DNA of 64,000 bases, taken from NCBI RefSeq assembly GCF_963169125.1, contig NC_084799.1:104175143-104239142 (forward strand), written 5' to 3'. The notes beneath the pieces were generated by a model, which saw nothing but the letters and a program-made list of their open reading frames with translations, made no database searches and was not told the origin of the DNA. This DNA is from Humulus lupulus (taxonomy: Eukaryota > Streptophyta > Magnoliopsida > Rosales > Cannabaceae). The translations under genes and the position numbers were made by a program. Of the stretch, positions 46,995-58,354 are shown piece by piece. Numbering within the stretch: position 1 is the stretch's first letter; every line of letters begins with the position of its first letter.

Positions 46995-47081
46995 CTGAAT
47001 CCCAATCAACGTCCCCAACATCTGAAGATCATCGTAATGAGTTTTTAAGTGAAGCAATATTCGCTGGAGGTCTCGATCGCT
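46995..47081 (-). pseudogene. Unidentified exon-like fragment
   Basis: A 29-codon open stretch (includes LLHLKTHYDDLQMLGTLIG) ends exactly at a donor-like CAG-GTAAAA. It lies upstream of the YUCCA fragment on the same strand but does not resemble any YUCCA exon. I do not recognise the protein. It could be a third captured fragment or chance. Confidence 0.35.
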
Positions 47082-47186
47082 TTAATTCATGCTCTTTCTA
47101 TTCACCAATGTTTTCATCATAACGTACATATATATATATATGTCCTATTTATATCTGGAGAGATTAGTTATTGGTTTATGTTGCAG

Positions 47187-47293
47187 ATAGCTTCTGGGAT
47201 CTTGAAGCCGCATTTGGACGGGTAAATGGAGTTTTTAAAACGGCTACCGGATATTGTGGAGGCACTACAAAAAAACCTTCACACGCAGAGTGA
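47187..47293 (+). pseudogene. Peptide methionine sulfoxide reductase A fragment
   Basis: After an acceptor-like TTTATGTTGCAG the frame reads SFWDLEAAFGRVNGVFKTA and then TGYCGGTTKKPS before a stop at 47291. These are the N-terminal catalytic-domain blocks of MsrA (usual form GCFWGVEAAF...TGYxGG). Ser in place of the usual catalytic Cys (SFW) matches the MSRA5-like branch of plants. MsrA repairs oxidised methionine. Only one exon fragment is present, on the opposite strand to the YUCCA piece. Confidence 0.72.
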
Positions 47294-47575
47294 GAGCCAT
47301 GCCATTAATAAAACAGCGAGTTCGAATGTTGATTTTCTGAAAATTTCTCTGGGTAATTAAAAATTTCTCTTGTTTGCTTAAACAAATTATAAACAAACTA
47401 AATGGCAATCGGTACCCAGTTAAAGGGGGTTCCTAAGGGTATATGTGTATTTTTGTATCATTAAATCAACACATTCAAATCCAACCATTCACTCTAAAAA
47501 CTAACATATCCTATGGCTAAAAATAATGTTGGACTAAGTCCTGAAAATGGGAACTAAGGGACTAAATAAGTCCCC

Positions 47576-48095
47576 TTTATTCACATACCAAATTTTCAAG
47601 TTTTTCACATAAAATATTAGACTTTTTTTTCACACAAATATCAAGTTATAAAAAAAAATGTAACCAATTACTAAAATTTGTCTAACATTGACCACTAGTC
47701 ATTATTATGTCACTGGCATTAGCCACCATGCAAGAATGTCTGTGAACGACCTTATTGCTAGATGACGTTGTACATCCTCACATGCACTTGTCAAATAGGT
47801 TGACTTTGTATGTTTGATTGCATTTTTTGACAAAATCTGTCCAACTCAAGAGCAAATGATGGTACCATTGAAATGAGCACCTCGAGACGAACAAAACCCA
47901 ACTACCCATTCCCCCTACATGTTCGTCATTCTCTAGCGAGTTTGTAGGTATATTCACTACTATAAAAATGTTTTTATCACAATTAATTGTTCACCCGGAA
48001 AGGATTCTAGTATGGGTGTTCATCCAATCTAATCAACACTTTTTTTTAGTCATAATCAATCCAATCCGTAGTAAGTGCATATTTCATATTTTGGA
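47576..48095. other. Unassigned AT-rich DNA
   Basis: No gene or repeat structure that I can define. Some of it may be the worn downstream part of the Athila element at 48096-49144. Confidence 0.5.
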
Positions 48096-49144
48096 TACAA
48101 TTTATTCTACACAATAGTTCGAAACAAGATAAATAATCGACTACTCTTCAAGAAACAACACCCATCTAATTAATCAAAGTATCACATTATTCTTCTCAAA
48201 CAAGTATCAAATAGCTATGCGATATCTATATATAATCACCTTGGATCCAATGATATAAGTTCGAAACTTTTTGCACAAATACAACACTTCTAACATCTCC
48301 TTCTCGGTTATTGTATAATTCTCTTGAGTTTTATTTAAAGTGTAGTTGGAATAGTAAATTGCTATAAGAATATAGTTTCTTCACTGCCTTAGAACTACCC
48401 CAATGTCATAATCACTAGCATCACACATGATTTTAAAGGGTTCATTCCAATCACGGACAATGAGGATGCGAGCCATTACAAGCTTCTCTTTAAGAATATT
48501 TTAAGCCCTGCTAAGAACAAAGCATATAAAAGAAATGCCTAATCTTTCTCTAATAATTTACAAGGTGGCTTAGTGTTCTTAGAAAATCCTATAATGAATC
48601 AAATGTAGAACCCCGAGTGAATCCCCTTCTCATTCATTGGTGGCTGTAAATTATCAATTGTAGCTATCTTTTCCTAATCCACCGCCAACGCTAAAGATTA
48701 AATGAAATGATCTAGAACAATTTCCTCTTTCACCATAAAGTGACACTTCTCTCAATTAAGCACTAAATTAGTATCCACGCATATTTGAAGTACTATCCCA
48801 AAACAAAGCAACAAGAATAAAAAATAGAATACAACTCCATAAATATTTTTCACCAAGTCAGCAAACATAGTCATCATGGAAAGTAGTTGGTGCATTGGAT
48901 AAACAAATGAATGTAGTGTTTTCTTGATCCTTTGGAGAGATGGAATTTTGGTTATAGCTCGAATAGTTGTCGAGAAAACAATAATATTTATGCCCCATCA
49001 ATTAATCTAGCATTTGGTCACTAAATGGTAACATAAAATGGACTTCACAAGTGGCTTTGTTGAGCTTCTTATAATTAATACACACTTGTTGCCTGGTTAC
49101 CGTGCAAGTTGGAATACTCATCCTTCTCATTTGTTTACCATAGT
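48096..49144 (-). pseudogene. Athila-clade pol remnant (RT and RNase H)
   Basis: Minus-strand translation in shifting frames gives CINYKKLNKAT, PFSDQMLD, YYCFLDNYSSYNQ and NAPTTFH (RT, about 49110-48850). It then gives RDWNEPFKIMCDASDYDIGVVLRQ-type RNase H sequence, ending with KKFRTYIIGSKVIIY (about 48470-48215). The CDASDY and TEKEMLEVLY blocks and the HFMLPF-type RT are those of Athila. Many stops. It is truncated on its upstream side by the old Tekay LTR at 49145. Confidence 0.8.
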
Positions 49145-50156
49145 TGTAATGTCACAATTTACCTAATAAGGCTTAGGGCCTTAATTAGGGGGCCAGAATG
49201 ATAAATTATGAAAAATTATGTGTTTATGTTATATATATGTGTGTAATTATATTATTATGTGAGTTATATTATAATATGACTAGATATTCATGTTTAGGTG
49301 TATTAAATATGCATGTGGGCCCATTTCTTATTATAAGGGAAATTTTTGTAATTTGGCCCGTTATGAGTATATTTGGAATATATGTGCATATATGTTATAT
49401 ATGTGTGAGACCACATTATTATGTGGGTATATTTTGGTTACTAGGTACGAGGCGATCCTAGGGAGCAAAGTTAGCATGCAAGTCACAATGGGACCGAATA
49501 CCCGACTCGAGGTGAGTCAAGGGGTATTATGGGTATCTAGTACATTACCAGGTTGTTGGGTAGTGGGAATAAATATTCGCAGATATATTTGGAGTTAGTG
49601 AGATTAGGAGGGGATTTTGACCATTTTGCCCTCGGGGACGTTTTTGGTACCTCGAGCCTCTGGATTTACTTAGAATTACTTGAGTCTAAGTAAACCACAC
49701 AAACACAAAAAATAGAAGAAAAACACGTTCACTCTCTTTAGGAGGAATCGAAGCTAGCATAGGCTCGGAATTGCATGGGGAGAAGCTTAGCATCATCTGG
49801 GGCAACTGAGGTAACGATTTCTAGCCTTGAACCTCTCAGTTTCTCTGGTTTTTAGCTAAGTTTTGGAGTTTAGAAACTTAGTTCTGAATTTTGGGATTTG
49901 ATGAGGTTTTGGCCAAGTTTAGGGTTGGGTTTTGTGTTTTTTGAGGTGCTGAGTTGATTGGAAACTTTACCTTGAGGATTTATCTATGTTTTGATAGGTT
50001 TTTGGTGGGTTTTGGCTTGAAGAAAACGGGGAAATTTCTAAATTTTCATAATGAGCCGCGACCCTGTCTTTTGGGTGCTGCAACTCTCATCAACGAAAAG
50101 GGGAAGGAGGTGTCGAACCTCCATTTGAGCCGCGGCGCGTGTCAAAACAGAGGAGT
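49145..50156 (+). repeat. Old Tekay 5' LTR, first part
   Basis: It begins TGTAATGTCACAATTTACC with the family's CTAATAAGGCTTAGGGCC, and resembles 61687-62781. It has the ACTGAGGTAACG donor-like motif near 49805 and a GCCGCGGC-like block at about 50050-50145, where the minus-strand solo LTR interrupts it. Confidence 0.85.
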
Positions 50157-52695
50157 TGTAACGTCCCAACTCCAGGGACCGTTACGGTGTGCCTTGTAAA
50201 CAGTGCTAAACTCGCTAATCGAGTCATTTGGCCAAAATCGTGCAACTAAGTATGATTAACGGTTTAGGGATTAAAAACTTTGGTTAAGATATAACATTTC
50301 ATTAGAACGTTTAACATATACATTGGGATACCCAAAAACATAATTTCAGAGTCTATTAAAGAAAAATATTTACAACAGGCTGTTCTATGCGGCAAAACAG
50401 GGTTTAACCCTAGTTCCACTTTAAACCTCGGCCTTGGAGAACGAGCAGCTGCATATGTACACGTCATCACCTAAGCTCTCCAACTCAAGGATGGTCTATC
50501 TTCCTTTTGCCTTTACCTGCACCACATAGCACCTGTGAGCCGAAGCCCAGCAAGAAAACACATTATAACATGATGTAATATCAACAATGATCATAATAAT
50601 CATCCAGGACTCCCAGTCCCAATATAAATAGGTGACAGTAGCAACAGTCACGGAAGTGGGTACAATTCCTTCTTGCCATGTGATGATAGGGTCACCAGGG
50701 CTTAACTGATATGAGAACCTTTAATAAGTTTGAACAGGATAGGTGTATGGTGAATAGTCACCAACATAACCTTTCCCCATGACCATAGAGTCATAACCTT
50801 GGAACAGCGTTCCCTAGCCATGTGACAAACAGTCACCGGGGCCATATGCCCTAGCTTTGATCATCTGGTCTTAGACCAGGCAAGCACTTATAAGTTCATC
50901 GACTTTAGGGTCGGTCCAGCATTAATGCCATAGAGCCATTCAATGCATGTTCATCGACTTTAGGGTCGGTCCAACATTAATGTCATGCACAAGTAAGCCA
51001 TGCCACCAAACATATATCACATGTCCAATATCCATAAGCAAGGTATTCAACATGCTTACTAAACAAGTACTAGTACAATTAGGATCATGCATAAACACGG
51101 AGACTCAAGCTCTGAACGATATCATACCCAGTAAACAAAGCATGTCCTAATCACATGTTTCTCGTGCATCACATGCATAACACTTAACAGTCCATCATGC
51201 ACCAATAATAGCCATGCATGTCATATTTAATAATCAACCAACATGCATCAATTATAGCCATGCATGTCTCATACCCACAGGGTGCGTTTTCTTACCTCAG
51301 AGTCGAGCTAGAATGAATAAGAGAACAACCTTTGAGAACGATCAACTTTTAGTCCTTTAGCGGTCACCTATTCATAACCAAATATGGAATCCCATCAATA
51401 AAATAAATCATAAAAAGGTTTATAATCTAAAACCACACTCCCGGGATCCATCCCGCACTCTCGGGAATCTTAATATGCTCAAACGGGGCAAAGGAACCAA
51501 ACCCCGAGCCTTAAGGATCATTCCGAGCCCTAAAATAGGTTTGCTGAAAAATGGACCTGTGATGCAGCCCTATTAAATGGTGCTGCAGCCCTATTAGATG
51601 GCGTTGCAGCCCTATTTCCAAGTCAGAGAGCCCTGCTCTCTGCCCTGCCTAGCGCTGCTGCGCCCTGAATGGAGCTGCTGCGCCAAAAACAGACCAGAAA
51701 CTTTCTGGTTCTTCTTCTTTGCTATTTCTCTTAAAACCAACCCTCCAAATCAATCCCAAACATCACCCAAACATCCAATTCAACCCCAAATCATCATCTA
51801 TATCATACCCTCATCAAAACCCAATCAATCTTACACAAAAACTCCCATTGATTCCAACTACCCACATCAAAACTATAAGCTGAAAACTATATAGAAAAAC
51901 AGAGTATGGCTTGTTTTCATGGATGAATTCTTACCTCAAACTTGGGATTAAACCCTCTTCAATGGTTGAACTAAGTTTCTAAGCTCCCACCTTTGATCTC
52001 CTAGCTTGTTTCCTCAAGTTGGCTTCAAAATTCCAAAGGAAGAAAGAGAGAAAATGGTGTACGGGTGAGGGAGAAGGATGAGGATAATGATGCTCTGTTT
52101 TTTACACTTGCACAACCTTCCAAACTCTAAAGGCTGATATATAACTTAGGGGTGAAAAGACTATTTTGCCCCTAGGTCAAATAAAGGCTCCTAACCACTC
52201 CCAAGGGTAAAACCGTCATTTCCCGCTTATCTCGTTAATTATAATTAACGCTCTCCAATTCCCGCTATTCTCAATATTCTCAAATGCCAATATATCATAT
52301 CCCATTACCCTTTAATTCCTGGTAATGTTCTAATCATCAAAATGACCCCGAGACTCACCCTGAGCCCCGAACTTAAACCCGTTATGACTAGACCGAACAC
52401 TTACATCTCATGATCGTCTCATGCTGAATAGCTTGAACAAATCCACCTTATAATATGGCTGTATTAATTAATCACAACCATGCACCCAAAATACACAATT
52501 ACGCCCACAGCGGCCAAAATACCGAAGTACCCTTATAATTATAAATACACCCATATGCACACATTTACCATCATATAACAATATAATTCACATAACACAT
52601 GCATATGATCATTAAATAACATCATAACTCAATTATGGCCCTCCTGGTCTCCTAATCAAGGTCCTAACCCTTATTAGGAAATTCGGGGTATTACA
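50157..52695 (-). repeat. Minus-strand solo LTR inside old Tekay LTR
   Basis: This 2539-bp LTR starts on the minus strand at 52695 with TGTAATACCCCG and ends at 50157 with GGGACGTTACA. Flanks are GGAGT (50152-50156) and GGAGA (52696-52700), four of five matching. The complement carries the TTTTCTTGCTGGGCTTCGGC core (50521-50567) and AGGTAAGAAAAC (about 51288-51299). Its GC cassette near 51555-51690 uses CTGCAGCCCTATTA and GCTGCTGCGCC units. It is related to the solo LTR at 23416. Confidence 0.88.
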
Positions 52696-53981
52696 GGAGA
52701 GCCTTGGGCTCTCTTACTTGGGGCGGGCCACGAATCATTTGTTTCGAGTCACAATGCTTGAAGGATTTTTTGAGGCCCAGGAGGATTTTGAGTGCTGGAA
52801 CTCAAACCTAAGGGCTCGGGATCAATCCTACTACTCGGTTTAGTGGAATTCGACGTCTCGAAGGCTAGTACTCAGTCCGGAAGCCTTTATTCACTCATTT
52901 CTGATGAGATTCTCTATTGGTTGTGAATAGATTATCGCTAGGGGCTCGGAACCAGGATTGTGCTCGAGGGTCGTTCTTAATATACGTTTCACTCGGACCT
53001 AAGGTAAGAATACTGCACCCTATACGTGATATATGTGATTAGGGCTTGGCCGAGTTGTTGATTATAACTATTAATAGGGCTCAACCCCTGAAAATAAACA
53101 TGATTAAGTAATTTTTGTGCTTTTTTTATTAAACATGCTTGAATGCTCCGTGTCTGGCTAGTTGTTTTTTGATCGTATGCATTTCTGCGTAGTTAGGGCT
53201 CGACCCCATTAAGAAGCATGGTTACTAATATAGTAGTATTTAATTTACTGAGATATATGATTAATATGCATGCATACTTGTATTGTCTGAAGGATGCTTA
53301 TCTGTATATGTATCTGTTTGTCTGGTTATCTGAATATCTGGTCAAGGCCTTGACTTATAAGTCAAGAGTGGCAATAGCGCACTGCGCGCTGGCAGAGAGG
53401 CTGCCCAATCAGGGACGTACTATTACGTTGACCGACCCTATGGTTGTTGGAAAAAAAGGCGCTTGGCTAGCTCTATGGCCAGTTACTTAGAGCTAAGGGC
53501 AAGGGCCTCAAGTGACTCTATGGTCAGAGAGCTAGGGCATAAGGCCCTGGGTTGACTCTATGGTTATCTATTTAGGGCAGCAGGTCCTAGAATGATCCAA
53601 TGATCATTTATTTGTAATTGTATGCATGCGTGAGTAGGTTATTATTGATTGGCATGCTAGATATGTATCTGGAATCTGTATTTATTGTTCATACACATTT
53701 AAAGTTTTCTTGTGTAGCCTTGGCTCACAGGTGCTATGTGGTGTACGAAAGTGGAAGAAAAAGCTAGACTAGCCATGAGTTGGACAGCATCAGTGGCGGC
53801 ATGTACATATGTGGCTGCTCGACCACCACGACCAAGGATTTCTAAGAGAAACTAGGGTTGCAACCCTTATTTTTCCGCTTAGGCTGACTAGTTGTACTTT
53901 TCATTTGTATATACCTTTTTAAACATATGTTTGTAACATTTTTGGATCTCATGTATGTATTAAACTTTTAAATGAAAAGTC
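52696..53981 (+). repeat. Old Tekay 5' LTR, middle part
   Basis: Sequence resumes with GGAGAGCCTTGGGC and continues through ATTGTGCTCGAGGGTCG, AAGGTAAGAATACTGCACCC (about 53001) and a worn TTTTCTTGTGTAGCC core (53706). It is interrupted at 53982 by the next insertion. Confidence 0.82.
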
Positions 53982-56356
53982 TGTTGGGAATTGTGCCCTG
54001 AAAGCATATGTAGTAGACATTTTTTTAAGAAATAAATAAATAAATTGAATTTGTTATGCATATATTTTATGGACTATATTATTCTGTGATAATATCAAGT
54101 AAATATAAGAAAAATTCTTAAGTTCATATATGTAATCTCAACCACGTATTGGTACGTGAGGATTGTGTTTGAGATAAATGAACTTGAATAGTTCGCAGTA
54201 AAATAAAGTTATAGAATCTTTAGATTAATTACTGCAAGTACGGTCCACTAGTATTATGAATACATGTGATCTAGATCCGGATTACTAGTGTAGTAGGACA
54301 CTTTAGTAGAGGTTCTTTATATATTAGAGAATATATAGAATTGAACCAGATATATTTATTAATACTTAGTTAAATACCGTTTTGAAGTATAAATTAAATA
54401 TATCAACTGATAATCATATACAAATAGATCTTAATCCTGAAGTTACTATAAACTCTTGTTTATGTTATATGAGTTCTTTGATTCACTCATTATGTTTTTT
54501 CAGAATGGTCAAGCTAGAAACTTTTGTTTTGGGAACTCATTAATATAAAAGGCTGGGGACATAGTATACATATAAGATATATTTACCTTCTCGTAAGAGA
54601 TTGAATAATGGTTCTCTTAAGGGTTGACTTTTGGGACTGAAAAGTTATTGAGCTGAAATTAAGAATTTGGTTATGAATTAACCTTCTAGTAAAGTCGATG
54701 GTACTTAAGAAAACAAGAAATAATTAAAAGAGTAAAACGGTAATTTTATTCCCAGTTAAATATGAACCATTATTAGAGGGTTAATTTGTATGTAATGTTT
54801 ATATCAATGGACACTTTATTGTTCTAAAGTACTCAGAAAATGAAATGTCTATAATTACAAGAGTACAATCTCATATTTATAGTGGAGTAATCATGAGATT
54901 AATAAATTAAGATTATTTAATTAAAGAGTTTAATTAATAATCACAAATTTATTGAAGCTTAGAATTATAGGTCCATAGGTCCCCACGACGGCTTTATCAA
55001 CACTATTCAAAGCAAGAGTTGATATAAATGGTAAATGGTAAATGGTAAAAAGACATATTTAAGAAGAAATTTGTTCTTTGGGCCAAATATGTAATTATGT
55101 GATAATAGTGATTAATTAATTAATTACAAATTAGTTCTAATTATGAAAATTAATTATTGTGTAATTTTTTAAATTATATAAATAATTAATTTATTATAAT
55201 TTTTGAAATTATAATAAAATAAATATTAAAATTTTGAAATTAATAATTAATTAAAATTGGTTTTAATTAATTAGTAGAATTAATTAAATATCTTTATTTG
55301 AGTGGGGGATAATAATCTGACAAGTTCAAATTGGATTTGAATTTAAAAGATTAATATTTATTCAAATAATTAATTATACGTGATAATTAATTAAAACGAT
55401 AATAGATTCAAATTTGAATTAATTATCAAGTTGTTGGATTTTATCTAATAAGGTAGTTTGAATAAATAATTAAATAATTGTGGAAAAAATCTTGGACCCT
55501 ATTTTGTAAGGAGCTACGCGCACCAAGGAGTTCGAGGGACTCACTTGGGCGTGTAGCACAGTAAAATTTCAAGATTGGATTTTTTACTTCTATTTATTTA
55601 ATTAATTAATTAGTGGATAAGTCAAAAGTTAGTTTTGATGTTTATATTATTAAAATAATTAAATAATAGTTGAGAGAATAAATCCCCCTATTTTATAGGG
55701 TACTGCACGACACACGCAGTTCCTGTGGCATGTAGCAATTGAAATCAGGGAGTGGATTTTTTCACTTTTATTTAATTAATTAATGAAAAATTTATAATGA
55801 TTGCTTTAATATTTTCATTAATAAGATAAATAATTAATTAAAAGATAAATTGTAATTGGTTACATATTTATTTTTTAAATTTAAATATTTTCTATATAAG
55901 TTATACTTATTAGAAAATAACAATATACTCAATTATTCGCTCTATGAAAAGAACGATACTTTCCATCTCTCCCTAAAAAGATACATAACCAATCTCAGAC
56001 CTATTTTCTTGATCTCATGTGTTGAGCGCATCAAGTTAAATAAGAAATATACCATCCTTTATTCTCTAAGTGCCCACACACTTCTTGAGGTGTAGAGAGA
56101 GTTGTGGAAGATCTTGGTGTGAGTACCTGGGAGCAGCTTGGATAGGAAGATCGTTTATTTTACGAAAAGATAGCAAGGACACTTGATAGGCATCAAGAGG
56201 TATGTTCTTTATTTTTTTCTTGTTTATGATTAATGTATGTATATTAATTGATCCACATATTTAAAAGTAGTTTAAATATGTTACAAAAAATAATTTTGTA
56301 CACTGGGCCAACCCATCAAACAATTCCACTGCGTATTAGGAAACTTGTTCCTAACA
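53982..56356. repeat. 2.4 kb solo LTR with TSD AAGTC
   Basis: It begins TGTTGGGAATTGTGCCC and ends TTGTTCCTAACA. The terminal 9 bases form an imperfect inverted repeat (TGTTGGGAA against TTCCTAACA). Perfect 5-bp duplications AAGTC flank it (53977-53981 and 56357-56361). Very AT-rich, no coding region, no primer site or PPT inside, so a solo LTR rather than a full element. Its class (copia most likely) is not certain. It is unrelated to the Tekay LTRs. Confidence 0.82.
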
Positions 56357-56361
56357 AAGTC

Positions 56362-56505
56362 AACATTTCCTTTGACCAAAATTTTTTAACTCTAACCCTT
56401 GGCATTAACCTTAGTTACACGTTTATAACCAAATAACTTGATTAGCAAGCCTGACACCATTTAATGAACACTGTGTAACGGTCCTTGATTTATGAGGACA
56501 TTACA
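56362..56505 (+). repeat. Old Tekay 5' LTR, end
   Basis: The last 144 bases of the LTR end GAGGACATTACA. A mutated primer site (56509-56520, TCGTATCAGAGC) follows three bases later, the family spacing. Confidence 0.8.
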
Positions 56506-56739
56506 ACTTCGTATCAGAGCTTCCAAGGTTTAAGGGTTCCTGAAGATTGGTTGGGCATGTACATTCGCCATTAAAGACAAGCTCGAGTCAGGGTTTGATA
56601 ACTACTTATATGATTAAGTGCTTAACTAATTAAATAAATTTATACACCTTATCTACATGCATGATTAAGGAACATGAGATATTCTGATTGGGCCTGGCCC
56701 TCGACTGTGGCATGAATGATAAAGATATGCATATTAGCA

Positions 56740-57055
56740 CTATTATTGCTTGTGAATGCAAAGGAACCGCTTATTAGCATTGTTATATGGACATGTACGT
56801 CAGGACACGCTTACTAGCATTGTTATTTTCATATAGGCCAGAAAATGCTTATTAGCATTGTTAAGCTGGGAAGGATTAAAGAACATGCTTATTAGCGTTG
56901 TTATACATGTATAAATGGTTGACCATGCTTATTTTCATCGTTAATTGCTTATGTGTGCCATAAATGCTTATTAGCATCGTTATTTACTGATGAATATTAG
57001 GAAGTGCTTATTAGCACCATGATTGAGTATACTAGGTGTTTGCATGCTTAATAGC
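56740..57055 (+). repeat. Degenerate repeats in the old Tekay leader
   Basis: About eight copies of a TGCTTATTAGCATTGTTAT-like motif recur every 35-50 bases between primer site and gag. The intact Tekay leader lacks them, so they belong to this subfamily. Confidence 0.75.
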
Positions 57056-57162
57056 ATTACATCTGTTTGTTTTTTCGGTCTTGGACCGTCATGCGGCAAG
57101 AGTTATAGTTATTACTTACCTAACAACTGATTTTTTCACAGCCGAGTGGGATAATTATCGGT

Positions 57163-58354
57163 ATGCTTCCTCGAAGGTTAGAGAGGTTGGCTGGCCAAGA
57201 GATACAGACCAGGGAAGAAAATGGCCAGGGCCAGGCCCCACCGCCAGCTCCAGAGAACTGGCAACAGGTGCTTGCTGATATACAAGCCAGGTTACAGAGG
57301 CAGGAAGATGAGATTTGCCTCTTAAGACAGCAACAAGTTCCAGGCAGGAACCTACAGCTCGTAGTACCAACAGTGTTACAACCAGAGGTACCAGCAAAAG
57401 TACAATTTGAGGTAAGGGGAGATAGATGGGAACCCCTATATGAGAGGTTCAGGAAGCAGCACCCTCCGGTTTTTTAGGGCAGCTCAGATCCACTGAAGGC
57501 TGAACAATGGATGACTATAATAACCACCATCATGGATTTCATGATGATAAGTGGTAATGAGAGAGTGGCTTGCCTCACTTACATGATTTGGGAGGATGCC
57601 CGAATATGGTAGGAGGTTGTATCCCAGACCACGGCGGTAAATACTATGGAATGGGAGGAATTCAAAACTCTATTCAATGAGAAATACTGCAATGACACAA
57701 TTAAAGCTGCGAAGGCTGAGGAGTTCAGTAAGTTACTTCAGGGCAACATGTCAGTGACCGATTAGGCCTTGAAGTTTGACCAAATGACAAAGTTTGCTGG
57801 GGATCTGGTTCCCATAGATGGGACCAGAAGGGGGAGGTTTCTCCATGGGCTACAACCTATGATAGTTTGGGATGTTCGTATTACTGCCGTGCCAGAGGTG
57901 ACTACCTATGCACAGGCTGTGGAGAAGGCGTTTACAGCTGAGATCAAAGATAATAAGATATGGCATAATAATGTGACCAGAAGGGATTCTAGGAGGCTGG
58001 GACCTCCATTTGCAGGCTTTGGTAGGGGTGGAGGCCCTAGTGACCAAAAGAGAAAGACTCCAGATACAGTTTTAGCTCCAGGGCCAGATAGGAGGCCATG
58101 AGACATACAGATAGGCCGCCAGGGTGGCGGTGAGACCTGGAAATCATTCCTAGAGTGTACTCGGTGCAGGAGGTGCCATATTGGGGAATGTCGGGAGAAG
58201 GCCTGCTTCGTCTACGAGAGTGTGGGGCACTTGAAGAGGGATTGCCTGAAGACAGGAAGGAAGAGCCCAAGAAGGTGGATAGCCTGACGCTAGCTCGGGT
58301 GTTCACCTTGACCCAAGGAGAGGCCGAGGCTAGTCCCTCGGTGGTTACAGGTTA
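57163..58354 (+). pseudogene. Old Tekay gag (decayed)
   Basis: It starts MLPRRLERL, aligned with the preferred start of the intact copy, then QAPPPAPENWQQVLADIQARL, which parallels the intact protein. Stops near 57476, 57611, 57764 and 58100 break the frame. The zinc knuckle region at about 58200 is frameshifted. Confidence 0.85.

Larger units (their letters stand above)
45891..47575. mobile_element. Candidate TIR element carrying plant gene fragments
   Basis: An exact 15-bp inverted repeat, GGACTTAGTCCAACA at 45909-45923 and its complement at 47527-47541, with outer AAGTCCCT/AGGGACT blocks (45897-45904, 47557-47563), brackets about 1.7 kb. Nested within, a perfect 23-bp inverted repeat (46463-46485 and 47341-47363; centre TAATTACCCAGAGAAA) brackets 901 bp. 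That core holds exon-like fragments of a YUCCA-type gene (minus), an unknown exon (minus) and an MsrA gene (plus). No transposase is present and I could not find a clear target duplication. Pack-type TIR elements or Helitrons make such chimeras. Confidence 0.55.

Noticed and set aside
53982..56356. Complete small retrotransposon (TRIM) or DNA transposon
   Set aside because: There is no primer site, PPT or internal pair of repeats. The ends TG...CA with a 5-bp duplication fit a solo LTR best.
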